From contig NZ_WTYC01000002.1 in the NCBI RefSeq assembly GCF_009827325.1, positions 412,561 through 476,560 on the forward strand: 64,000 bases of DNA. The letters are read 5' to 3'. The notes beneath the pieces were generated by a model. It ran no database searches, had not been told where the DNA came from, and saw only the letters and a program-made list of their open reading frames with translations. Shown piece by piece: positions 33,536 to 40,881 of this stretch. This DNA is from Qipengyuania vulgaris. Lineage in GTDB: Bacteria; Pseudomonadota; Alphaproteobacteria; Sphingomonadales; Sphingomonadaceae. Position 1 is the stretch's first letter; each line of letters begins with the position of its first letter. The position numbers were made by a program, and so were the translations under genes.

Positions 33536-35047
33536 TCAGGCCGCTTTCAGCGTTGTGGGGCAGTAACGTTCAACATATTGCTGGTGGCCAGGCATCTGCT
33601 GGACCAGCCACTTGATCGAGCGCTCCATTTCATCGACTTCCTTGGCCACGCCGTCGATCACGCCTGCGGCCATCGGACTGGTGCCATGCATCGCGATACC
33701 CTGCCCCATCATGACAGCGGCCCAGCTGGTCGCTGTGAAGAGCTCGTCCTCTTCGCGGAAAATCTGGCCATTAGCCTTGAATATCTCGATCTTCTCGGTG
33801 AGCGTATCCGGCACATCCATGGTCCGGCAGTAATTCCAGAACTCGGAATCATCGCGTCGGGTGGCCTTGTAATGAAGCACGAGGAAATCGCGAATGCGCT
33901 CGTATTCCTTGCGCGTCACGCGGTTATACGTACTTGCCTGTGCTTCGTTCACACCGTCGAGAGACAGCGTCGCGATGAGCTTGTTTACCCCGGTGTTGAT
34001 CAGGTGGATCGAGGTCGACTCCAGCGGCTCCATGAACCCCGAAGCCAGGCCTAGTGCGACAACGTTCTTGTTCCAGAACTTTTTGCGGCAACCGGTCACG
34101 AAGCGAAGGAAGTTCGGGTCGGCAGTGGGCTTGCCTGCAAGATTCGTCACGAGGATATCGTGCGCTTCATCGGCTTCCATGTACGCGCTGCAATATACAT
34201 GGCCGTTGCCATTGCGGGTCTGAAGCGGAACCTGCCACTGCCAGCCGGCACTGTGCGCCGTTGCTCGCGTGAAGGGCGGAGCAGGCGTTCCGTCGTCGCG
34301 GTTGCACGGTAGCGCCACCGCCCGGTCGCATGGAAGGTAATGCGTCCACTCGTCATAGCCGGTGTTAAGTGCTTGCTCGATCAGCAGGCCACGAAATCCC
34401 GAACAGTCGACAAAGAAATCGCCCTCGATGATCTCGCCATTATCGAGCGTGATACCGGTCACGTATCCGCTTTCCGGGTGTAGGCCGACATCCTTCACCA
34501 GGCTTTCGCGCCGCACCACTCCGCGCTTTTCTGCATAAGCGCGCAGGAAGCGGGCATAGGCGGTAGCATCGATATGGTAGGCGTAATTCATCGGCGGCAA
34601 ATCGTCGCGGGCGTAATCCTGAGTCCGGGAAAACTTGCCGAAATAGGCAGCCATTGTTTCCAGGTTGAACACCTGCAGGGGGCGCTTGTCGCCACGCTCC
34701 TGCAGCGCATGCCAAACTTGGTGGAAGTGAATGCCGCCCAACTCGTAGCCATAGGCGCCGAACGGGTGGATGTAGCTTTCGCCCACCTGTCCCCAGTTTG
34801 CGAACTGGATCCCCAGTTTGAAGGTCGCCTGCGTTGCGGCCATCATTTCGGCTTCGTCGATGTCGAGCGTTTTCTGAAAGTCGACGAAGGGCGGAATGGT
34901 CGCTTCACCGACGCCGACGGTCCCGATCTGCTCCGATTCCACGAGCGTGATTTTCAGGTCGCTCCCGTCGCGTATGCGCGACAGGGCGGCAGCCGCCATC
35001 CATCCGGCCGTACCCCCACCCACGATTACAATGTGTTCGATTGCCAT
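33536..35047 (-). CDS. Flavin-dependent tryptophan halogenase family protein
   Basis: A 503-residue flavin-dependent halogenase of the PrnA/RebH family. The FAD motif IVIVGGGTAGW is at residues 7-16. The catalytic Lys is in TFKLGIQF (K77), the halogenase motif WxWxIP appears as WQWQVP (W269-P274), and the conserved Glu is in PLESTS (E343). Reduced FAD must come from a reductase, and such a gene follows directly. The ATG at 35047 has GGGGAGAGG upstream. It is divergent from a TonB receptor with LacI-type palindromes between. Halogenases next to such receptors are known in Xanthomonas and Caulobacter relatives; their natural substrate is generally not free tryptophan. Confidence 0.92.
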   Translation of the reverse strand: MAIEHIVIVGGGTAGWMAAAALSRIRDGSDLKITLVESEQIGTVGVGEATIPPFVDFQKTLDIDEAEMMAATQATFKLGIQFANWGQVGESYIHPFGAYGYELGGIHFHQVWHALQERGDKRPLQVFNLETMAAYFGKFSRTQDYARDDLPPMNYAYHIDATAYARFLRAYAEKRGVVRRESLVKDVGLHPESGYVTGITLDNGEIIEGDFFVDCSGFRGLLIEQALNTGYDEWTHYLPCDRAVALPCNRDDGTPAPPFTRATAHSAGWQWQVPLQTRNGNGHVYCSAYMEADEAHDILVTNLAGKPTADPNFLRFVTGCRKKFWNKNVVALGLASGFMEPLESTSIHLINTGVNKLIATLSLDGVNEAQASTYNRVTRKEYERIRDFLVLHYKATRRDDSEFWNYCRTMDVPDTLTEKIEIFKANGQIFREEDELFTATSWAAVMMGQGIAMHGTSPMAAGVIDGVAKEVDEMERSIKWLVQQMPGHQQYVERYCPTTLKAA

Positions 35048-35098
35048 GCCTCTCCCCATGCCAGCGATGATCACCTGTTACCATAGGGTCACGCCTGT

Positions 35099-35112
35099 TG
35101 GGAACGTTCATA
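35099..35112. promoter_or_regulatory. LacI-type operator candidate, AACGTT centre
   Basis: TGGGAACGTTCATA has the palindromic core GAACGTTC. It resembles the site at 40844-40857 upstream of the GH3 gene, suggesting the same LacI-family regulator (38556-39617). It lies between the divergent halogenase and receptor starts. Confidence 0.5.
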
Positions 35113-35119
35113 TTGTATC

Positions 35120-35135
35120 TTGTGAACGCTCACAA
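35120..35135. promoter_or_regulatory. LacI-type operator candidate, TTGTGA-N4-TCACAA
   Basis: A perfect inverted repeat TTGTGA-ACGC-TCACAA, close to the ideal LacI/GalR operator form. It is about 73 bases upstream of the halogenase start and 90 upstream of the TonB receptor start, so one bound repressor could affect both directions. Confidence 0.6.
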
Positions 35136-35225
35136 CCCGCGATATGTTTCAAACTGATTGCAGGATTCGTCCTGTCAAATTTGCAGGGTAAACCCTGCGG
35201 AAAAGCTTGGGATCAGGGAGGATTC

Positions 35226-38200
35226 ATGTCTCGTAAAACGACTGGCGTAGCCGCGTTCTCGCGCCGCATTGCCGCACTCACCACCGCTTCGAGCCTCGCA
35301 CTCGTCGCAGCGCAGCCTGCCTTGGCACAGGATAGCGAGGAGGAAACGCCGGCAGGTACTCCGGAAACGCTCGATGACGAAAACGTCATTATCGTCACCG
35401 GCTTTGCTCAGTCGCTTAAAACCGCGCAGGACATCAAGGAAAACGCCGACACCGTCGTCGACGTGATCACCGCCGAAGACATTGGCGCGCTCCCCGACCG
35501 CTCAGTTGCAGAAGCCCTTCAACGCGTCCCCGGCGTCAACATCGGTCGCTTCGAAAAGACCTCCGATCCCGACCGGTTCTCCGTGGAAGGGACCGGCGTA
35601 ATCATTCGCGGTCTTCCCTACGTCCGTTCAGAACTGAACGGCCGCGACATTTTCTCGGCCACCGGCGGCACGGTCCTCTCTTTCAACGACGTTTCGCCTG
35701 AACTTCTCGGTCGTGTCGAAGTCTACAAGAATGCCACGGCCGACATGATCGACGGCGGGATTGCCGGAACGGTCAATCTCGTCACCCGCAAACCGCTGGA
35801 CAATCCGGGTTTCAACTTTTCGGGTAGCGTCGAAGCAAACTGGGGCGACCTCGCTGAAGAATGGTCGCCGGGCTTTTCCGGACTGATCTCGAACACTTGG
35901 GAAACCAGCGGAGGCAGCACGTTCGGCCTCCAGTTCGGCTATGCACGTTCGGAACTCGTCAGCCGCACCGACGCTTCGAACCTGCAGGACCCTTGCTATC
36001 GCGATGCCGCGCTTGATGGCGCCTGCCTCCGCACACAGGAAGTGACCTCGGGCGGTTTCGGCGGCGAAACGGGTTTCGACGGAGACAATTTCCCGCCAGA
36101 AAACTCGGTCATTGTCCCCAAGGGTGCCGGTGTCCGCACCACCCGCCTCGAGCGTGACCGCGAAGCATTCTCGGTCGTAGGCCAATTCGAGAGCGCGGAC
36201 GGCCGACTGCTTGCCACGGTTGAATGGCTCCGGTCGGACACCCAGTTCTTTACCGACGAATATTTCCTTCAGGCACTTGTCAATAATGATGCCGCTTTCC
36301 CGGTGGAGCGCGATGGGACCGACTGGGTTTTCGACAGCAATGGCGTTTTCCAAACCGGCATATTAACGACGACGCTTGGCGACTCTGCGGCTTCGCCCTG
36401 GGGCGGGCTGCCAACCGAGCTTGCCCACTTCCAGCGCGCGACGGACTCGCGCACGGAGGATTTTTCGTTCGATGCCAAGTTCGACGTAACCGACCGTTTG
36501 TCGCTCAATCTCGAACTTCAGCGCATCAATTCGAAGCTTCGCCAAGATGCGGTTATCGGCGCAATGAATACCTTCTCGGACATCGTCGTGGACAACACCG
36601 GCGAAACTCCGTCTGTCCAATTCATCACCCCGCTCGGTGCACCGGACGGTATCTACAACGATCCGGACTATACCTATTTCTGGTTCCTGCTCGACAGCAA
36701 GGCCCGCAATGAGGGTAAGCTCGACAGTGTCCGTTTCGATGTCGATTACGATATCGGCGACGGTTTCCTGCGCAATGTGCGTTTCGGCACGCGGTGGGCG
36801 GAACGTGACCGCGTAACGAGAGACACGAACTTCCAGAATTGGGGGACGCTCGGGGCGCCTTGGACCGGGCGGAACGGCAACTGGAACTGTGCGGATCCGC
36901 AGGTCTATGGCTGTGGCGGTGCCTACGCCGACGATTTCCCGGAAGCATCGAATTACGCCACCCCGTTCGGCGAAAATTTCCAGCGCGGCAATGCCCCGAA
37001 CCCGATCCAGAATGGCGGCGGATTCTTCTTTGGTGGCGACGATCTTATAGACCGGTATCTCGACGGGACGGTGACGCAGCAGGGTCAGGCGATTACGGCC
37101 TTCTCTTTCCCGGACTTCCTTCCCGAACAGTGGACCCCGTTACCCGAAGATTTTTCCGAAGCCCAGATTTCAGATGTCGGTGAGCTGACGGGCGCTTTCT
37201 ATGCTCGCGCAGATTGGGGCCTCGACTTCGACAACGGCATGACCTTGGAAGGCAACGTCGGGATGCGGTATGTACACACGACCGTGAAAAGCGGCGGTAA
37301 CATTTTCCTTCCGGACCCGGCCTTCTTCGACAATCCGGAAAATAATGCCGGGGGCAATGGCGATGGCGTGGTTCAGGTGTCGGAAATCGAGTTTTCTTGC
37401 GCCAACAATCCAAACCCGAACGCCCAGATCGGCTATTGCGCGCTGAGCGACGCTCGCTTGGCAGAATTCGCTTCGGTTTACACCGGAGAGGAAATTGTCG
37501 ATGGCCGTGACATCACATTCGACCACTGGCTGCCCAGCTTCAACGCAAAGCTTGAGTTTGGTAACGGCATGCTTGTCCGCGGAGCGGTCTCCAAGGGCAT
37601 CTCGCGTCCCGACCTGGGTCTTTTTCGTGCCGGCGGGCAGGTTGTCGACAACACCGGTGACCTGCTTGCGGCTGGCGAGACAGCCCTTGCCAATGGACCG
37701 CTATTCCAGTTGTTCACTGGCAACAGGAACGTCCAGGCGACCGAGAGCTGGAATTACGACCTGTCGTTGGAATACTATTTCGATGATGTCGGTTCGATTT
37801 CCTTAACAGGCTTCGTCAAAGACCTGTCGGGTATCGTTACCAGCGGTGTGGAATTGGTCGAATATCCGACGGCTGATGGCCCGCTGGAAATCGAGGTCAA
37901 CGGCCCGAGCAACGATCTGAGCGGCACCCTCAAGGGCGTCGAAGTCGCGTATCAGGATGTCTGGGAATTCCTCCCCGGCTTCCTCGATGGTCTCGGTACG
38001 CAGCTTACCTACACTTATATCGACGCAGGCGACTTCACGAACCCCGACCTTTTCCAGAACCGCAGCAGCTTCGCCTCGCTTCAGCCTCTCCAGGGCGTTT
38101 CGGAGCATACGGTCAATGCGACCCTGTTCTACGAGAAGGGACCGATCTCGACCCGTGCAGCCTACAATTGGCGCTCGGATTTCCTGATTACACCGCGTGA

Positions 38201-38426
38201 CGATATCTTCCCATACTCGCCGATCTGGGGCGAAAGCACCGGGCAGCTCGACGCGTCGATCTTCTACACGGTGAACGACCACCTCAAGTTGGGCGTCCAG
38301 GGTGTGAATCTTCTCGACGAGGTCACCCGCACCAGCCAGGTGATCGACTTCGATGGCACGCGCCTGACGCGCAACGCGTTCCGCAACGACCGTCGCTTCA
38401 CTTTCCTGGCCCGTTTCGACTTCTAA
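35226..38426 (+). CDS. TonB-dependent receptor, Xanthomonas/Caulobacter carbohydrate type
   Basis: A 1066-residue TonB-dependent receptor of the class typical of carbohydrate-uptake loci in Xanthomonas and Caulobacter (TIGR01782-like). After a twin-basic signal region comes the plug: VIIVTGFAQSLKTAQDIKENAD, IGALPDRSVAEALQRVPGVN, and the barrel with LGRVEVYKNATADMIDGG, ending NDRRFTFLARFDF. The ATG at 35226 follows GGGAGGATTC; the frame is open upstream but only as an overlap with the halogenase gene. Downstream lie LacI, MFS, GH3 and hexose-transporter genes, so beta-glucosides are likely imported. Confidence 0.93.
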   Translation: MSRKTTGVAAFSRRIAALTTASSLALVAAQPALAQDSEEETPAGTPETLDDENVIIVTGFAQSLKTAQDIKENADTVVDVITAEDIGALPDRSVAEALQRVPGVNIGRFEKTSDPDRFSVEGTGVIIRGLPYVRSELNGRDIFSATGGTVLSFNDVSPELLGRVEVYKNATADMIDGGIAGTVNLVTRKPLDNPGFNFSGSVEANWGDLAEEWSPGFSGLISNTWETSGGSTFGLQFGYARSELVSRTDASNLQDPCYRDAALDGACLRTQEVTSGGFGGETGFDGDNFPPENSVIVPKGAGVRTTRLERDREAFSVVGQFESADGRLLATVEWLRSDTQFFTDEYFLQALVNNDAAFPVERDGTDWVFDSNGVFQTGILTTTLGDSAASPWGGLPTELAHFQRATDSRTEDFSFDAKFDVTDRLSLNLELQRINSKLRQDAVIGAMNTFSDIVVDNTGETPSVQFITPLGAPDGIYNDPDYTYFWFLLDSKARNEGKLDSVRFDVDYDIGDGFLRNVRFGTRWAERDRVTRDTNFQNWGTLGAPWTGRNGNWNCADPQVYGCGGAYADDFPEASNYATPFGENFQRGNAPNPIQNGGGFFFGGDDLIDRYLDGTVTQQGQAITAFSFPDFLPEQWTPLPEDFSEAQISDVGELTGAFYARADWGLDFDNGMTLEGNVGMRYVHTTVKSGGNIFLPDPAFFDNPENNAGGNGDGVVQVSEIEFSCANNPNPNAQIGYCALSDARLAEFASVYTGEEIVDGRDITFDHWLPSFNAKLEFGNGMLVRGAVSKGISRPDLGLFRAGGQVVDNTGDLLAAGETALANGPLFQLFTGNRNVQATESWNYDLSLEYYFDDVGSISLTGFVKDLSGIVTSGVELVEYPTADGPLEIEVNGPSNDLSGTLKGVEVAYQDVWEFLPGFLDGLGTQLTYTYIDAGDFTNPDLFQNRSSFASLQPLQGVSEHTVNATLFYEKGPISTRAAYNWRSDFLITPRDDIFPYSPIWGESTGQLDASIFYTVNDHLKLGVQGVNLLDEVTRTSQVIDFDGTRLTRNAFRNDRRFTFLARFDF

Positions 38427-38457
38427 GAAAACGGGGCATTAGGGATTGAAATGCGGG

Positions 38458-38488
38458 CGGGCTCCGGTTGAAAGACCGGGGCCCGTTT
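38458..38488 (+). terminator. Hairpin after TonB receptor, weak terminator
   Basis: CGGGCTCCGGT/ACCGGGGCCCG form an 11-pair stem (one wobble) with loop TGAAAG, followed by only three T residues. Partial termination between the receptor and the regulator gene is possible. Confidence 0.55.
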
Positions 38489-38555
38489 GCCAAACAGGAA
38501 ACAGTTAACCGGCTTCCGATTTGAATAAGCCGGAACATGGACGGGAAACAGTTCG

Positions 38556-39617
38556 ATGGCTCGGCGCCGCCAATCGGTAACGATCAAGCACGTGGCTGCC
38601 GATGCCGGGGTATCCCTGCAGACGGTCAGCCGCGTCATCAACAACGAGCCCAACGTACGCAGCGCGATGAAGGAGCGGGTGCAGGCCAGCATCGACAAGC
38701 TCGGCTACGTACCCTCGATTGCTGCCCAGCGGATGAGCGGTTCGAGATCCTACATTATCCTCGCCATCAACGACCGCGATCTGACGATTGCGGACTGGCG
38801 CGCCCGCGAGGGTCGCGATTGGGTCGACCAGATGCTTCTGGGCGGAATGCTCACCTGCGCGGAGCACGGCTACCGGATGCTCATCGAGCTGGTCGATACG
38901 CATAACGACCATGTGGAGCGCGAGCTGGGAGCTGCAATTGCGGCGCTCCAGCCGGACGGTGTCATCCTCACCCCTCCCAATTCCGAAAACGCGCTCATAA
39001 CCGGCCTGCTTGCCGAACGGGGGATACCTTTCGCGAGAATAGGTTCGATGCAGGAAGGGCCCGGCATCGCGATGACGATGGGCGACAAGCACAACGCGCG
39101 CCTTGCGACCGAGCACCTGATTGAACTAGGTCACGAACGCATCGGGTTCATTGCCGGCCCAGCCGATTTCAGCCTCTCCGAATGGCGTATCGAGGGCTGG
39201 CAGCAGGCGATGAAGCATGGCGGGCTATCGCACGAAGGCCTCTTCGAAAGAGGGGATTTCGGGTTCGACAGCGGCGCTCAAGCTGCAGGAAAGCTCCTCG
39301 ATCTCGATCGCCCTCCCACCGCCATTATCGCCAGTAGCGATCAGATGGCCCTTGCCACGCTGGAAGTGGCACGCGGTCGCGGGCTGGATATCCCGAAAGA
39401 CCTTTCTCTGATCAGCTTCGACAATTCTCCCATCGTGCGCTTTACGCAGCCTGCACTGACAGCGATCGACCAACCCATCGCTGCCACGACTGCGCGGGCG
39501 GTCGAACTGCTGATCGAGGCGCGCAAGAGAAAACCTGCAGAACGGCCCGTCACGCTCGAGGGCGAACTGGTGGTACGCGGATCGACTGCACAGGCCCCCG
39601 CTCTTGGCGCAGGCTGA
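38556..39617 (+). CDS. LacI-family transcriptional regulator
   Basis: A 353-residue LacI/GalR regulator. The N-terminal helix-turn-helix (VTIKHVAADAGVSLQTVSRVIN, residues about 8-29) is followed by the hinge helix (YVPSIAAQRM) and a periplasmic-binding-protein-like effector domain with PDGVILTPP, RLATEHLIELGHERIGFI and PTAIIASSDQMALATLEVARGRG. It probably senses a sugar derived from the local GH3 enzyme and controls the palindromes at 35099-35135 and 40844-40857. Its stop overlaps the start of the next gene by 14 bases. Confidence 0.95.
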   Translation: MARRRQSVTIKHVAADAGVSLQTVSRVINNEPNVRSAMKERVQASIDKLGYVPSIAAQRMSGSRSYIILAINDRDLTIADWRAREGRDWVDQMLLGGMLTCAEHGYRMLIELVDTHNDHVERELGAAIAALQPDGVILTPPNSENALITGLLAERGIPFARIGSMQEGPGIAMTMGDKHNARLATEHLIELGHERIGFIAGPADFSLSEWRIEGWQQAMKHGGLSHEGLFERGDFGFDSGAQAAGKLLDLDRPPTAIIASSDQMALATLEVARGRGLDIPKDLSLISFDNSPIVRFTQPALTAIDQPIAATTARAVELLIEARKRKPAERPVTLEGELVVRGSTAQAPALGAG

Positions 39618-40803
39618 AACCGGTGCCCCGCCACGTCAGTCGCATCGTTTCCTGTGGCTTTATGCACTCGCGGTGGCCGGCGGGGCGGTGTCCTACGTTC
39701 CGTTCCTGACGCTTCTCCTGCCGGTCCGGGTGACGGATCTGGCCGGAAATGAAACGATCACCTATCTCGCCTATATCGCCTTTGCCGGGGCGATCGCGGC
39801 CAGCATCGCCAATATCGGCTTCGGCTGGGCCAGCGATCGCACCGGTACGCGGGTCCCGTGGATCCTGGGGGGACTCCTCCTGTCATGCCTCCTGCTGGTA
39901 TCGGTGAGCGAGGCGCAGACACCGGCACACCTCATCGGCCTCATCGTGGTGTGGCAGCTTTCACTGAACATGATGCTCGCCCCGCTTACGGCGTGGGCCG
40001 GAGATGTCGTGCCCGACGCACAGAAGGGCTTACTCGGAGGATTGCTCGCCTTTGCACCTGCCATGGGGGCCGCGGCCGGCGCGCTGGTGACCATTCCCGG
40101 CCTCGCCGATCCGGACGCGCGGCTGATCCTTGTCGCGCTTCTGGTTGCAGGCATGGTCCTGCCCGTGGTGCTCTTCGGCAAGCCCGTTCCGATGCCGCAC
40201 CTCATGCGCTCGGGTGCGGAGCTTCCCGGATCGCGGAGAACATTCAGGCGCGGTGCGGTCTCGAGGATGTGGCTCGCGCGATTGCTGGTGCAGATCGCGG
40301 AAGCGGCGCTCTTTGCCTACCTCCTGATCTGGTTCGTCAGCATCGACGATAGCTTTACCGACAGTGACACCGCGCGGATATTCGCGGTTGTTCTCGGGCT
40401 GTCCGTGCCACTGGCGCTTCTCGCGGGGCGATGGTCGGACCGCCGCGACCGGCCGATCCTGCCGCTCGCCATAGGTGCAGGCATAGGAACCGGGGGGCTG
40501 CTCATCATGGCGCTGGCGCAGGACCTTGCCGGGGCCATCGCGGGCTATGTCGTGTTCGGCCTGTCGACCGGCGTGTTCCTCGCGCTGCATTCCAGCCAGA
40601 CCCTGCGCGTGCTTCCCCGCCCGGAAACGCGGGGCCGCGATCTGGGACTGTTCAATCTGACCAACACCATGCCGAGCCTGATCATGCCCTGGCTCACGAT
40701 CATGCTGGTCCCGCTGTTCGGCTTTGCCGGACTTTTCGTCGCCTTGGCCGCCCTGGCAGCGATTGCGACCGCATTATTGGTGACGATGCCCAGCTCGAAC
40801 TAG
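39604..40803 (+). CDS. MFS sugar transporter
   Basis: A 399-residue major facilitator with about twelve hydrophobic segments, e.g. LWLYALAVAGGAVSYVPFLTLLL in two pieces, GLIVVWQLSLNMMLAPL and VVLGLSVPLALLAG. The loop motif GFGWASDRTGTRVPWILGG, with a second version AGRWSDRRDRPIL, matches MFS/SLC45-like sugar porters. The start is a TTG at 39604 overlapping the LacI stop; no better in-frame start precedes the first helix. Context (LacI, GH3) suggests inner membrane uptake of a glucoside or glucose. Confidence 0.85.
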   Translation: MAQAETGAPPRQSHRFLWLYALAVAGGAVSYVPFLTLLLPVRVTDLAGNETITYLAYIAFAGAIAASIANIGFGWASDRTGTRVPWILGGLLLSCLLLVSVSEAQTPAHLIGLIVVWQLSLNMMLAPLTAWAGDVVPDAQKGLLGGLLAFAPAMGAAAGALVTIPGLADPDARLILVALLVAGMVLPVVLFGKPVPMPHLMRSGAELPGSRRTFRRGAVSRMWLARLLVQIAEAALFAYLLIWFVSIDDSFTDSDTARIFAVVLGLSVPLALLAGRWSDRRDRPILPLAIGAGIGTGGLLIMALAQDLAGAIAGYVVFGLSTGVFLALHSSQTLRVLPRPETRGRDLGLFNLTNTMPSLIMPWLTIMLVPLFGFAGLFVALAALAAIATALLVTMPSSN

Positions 40804-40843
40804 TCGCTTGATTTTGCCCACGCCTCATGGCAACCCCAGTGAT

Positions 40844-40857
40844 TGATAACGTTCTCA
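40844..40857. promoter_or_regulatory. LacI-type operator upstream of GH3 gene
   Basis: TGATAACGTTCTCA is a near-palindrome centred on AACGTT (RC TGAGAACGTTATCA), 25 bases upstream of the preferred GH3 start. The core is shared with the site at 35099-35112. Confidence 0.65.
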
Positions 40858-40881
40858 AAAGGACGCGGAGGGATGATGGAC

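Noticed and set aside
34896..35225. N-terminal extension of the TonB receptor frame
   Set aside because: It lies antisense to the halogenase and lacks a signal peptide; the ATG at 35226 has a good ribosome site and signal sequence.
40843..40881. Longer GH3 start at the TTG at 40843
   Set aside because: It would begin inside the LacI operator and precede the signal peptide; the ATG at 40882 gives a proper lipoprotein signal with a spaced ribosome site.
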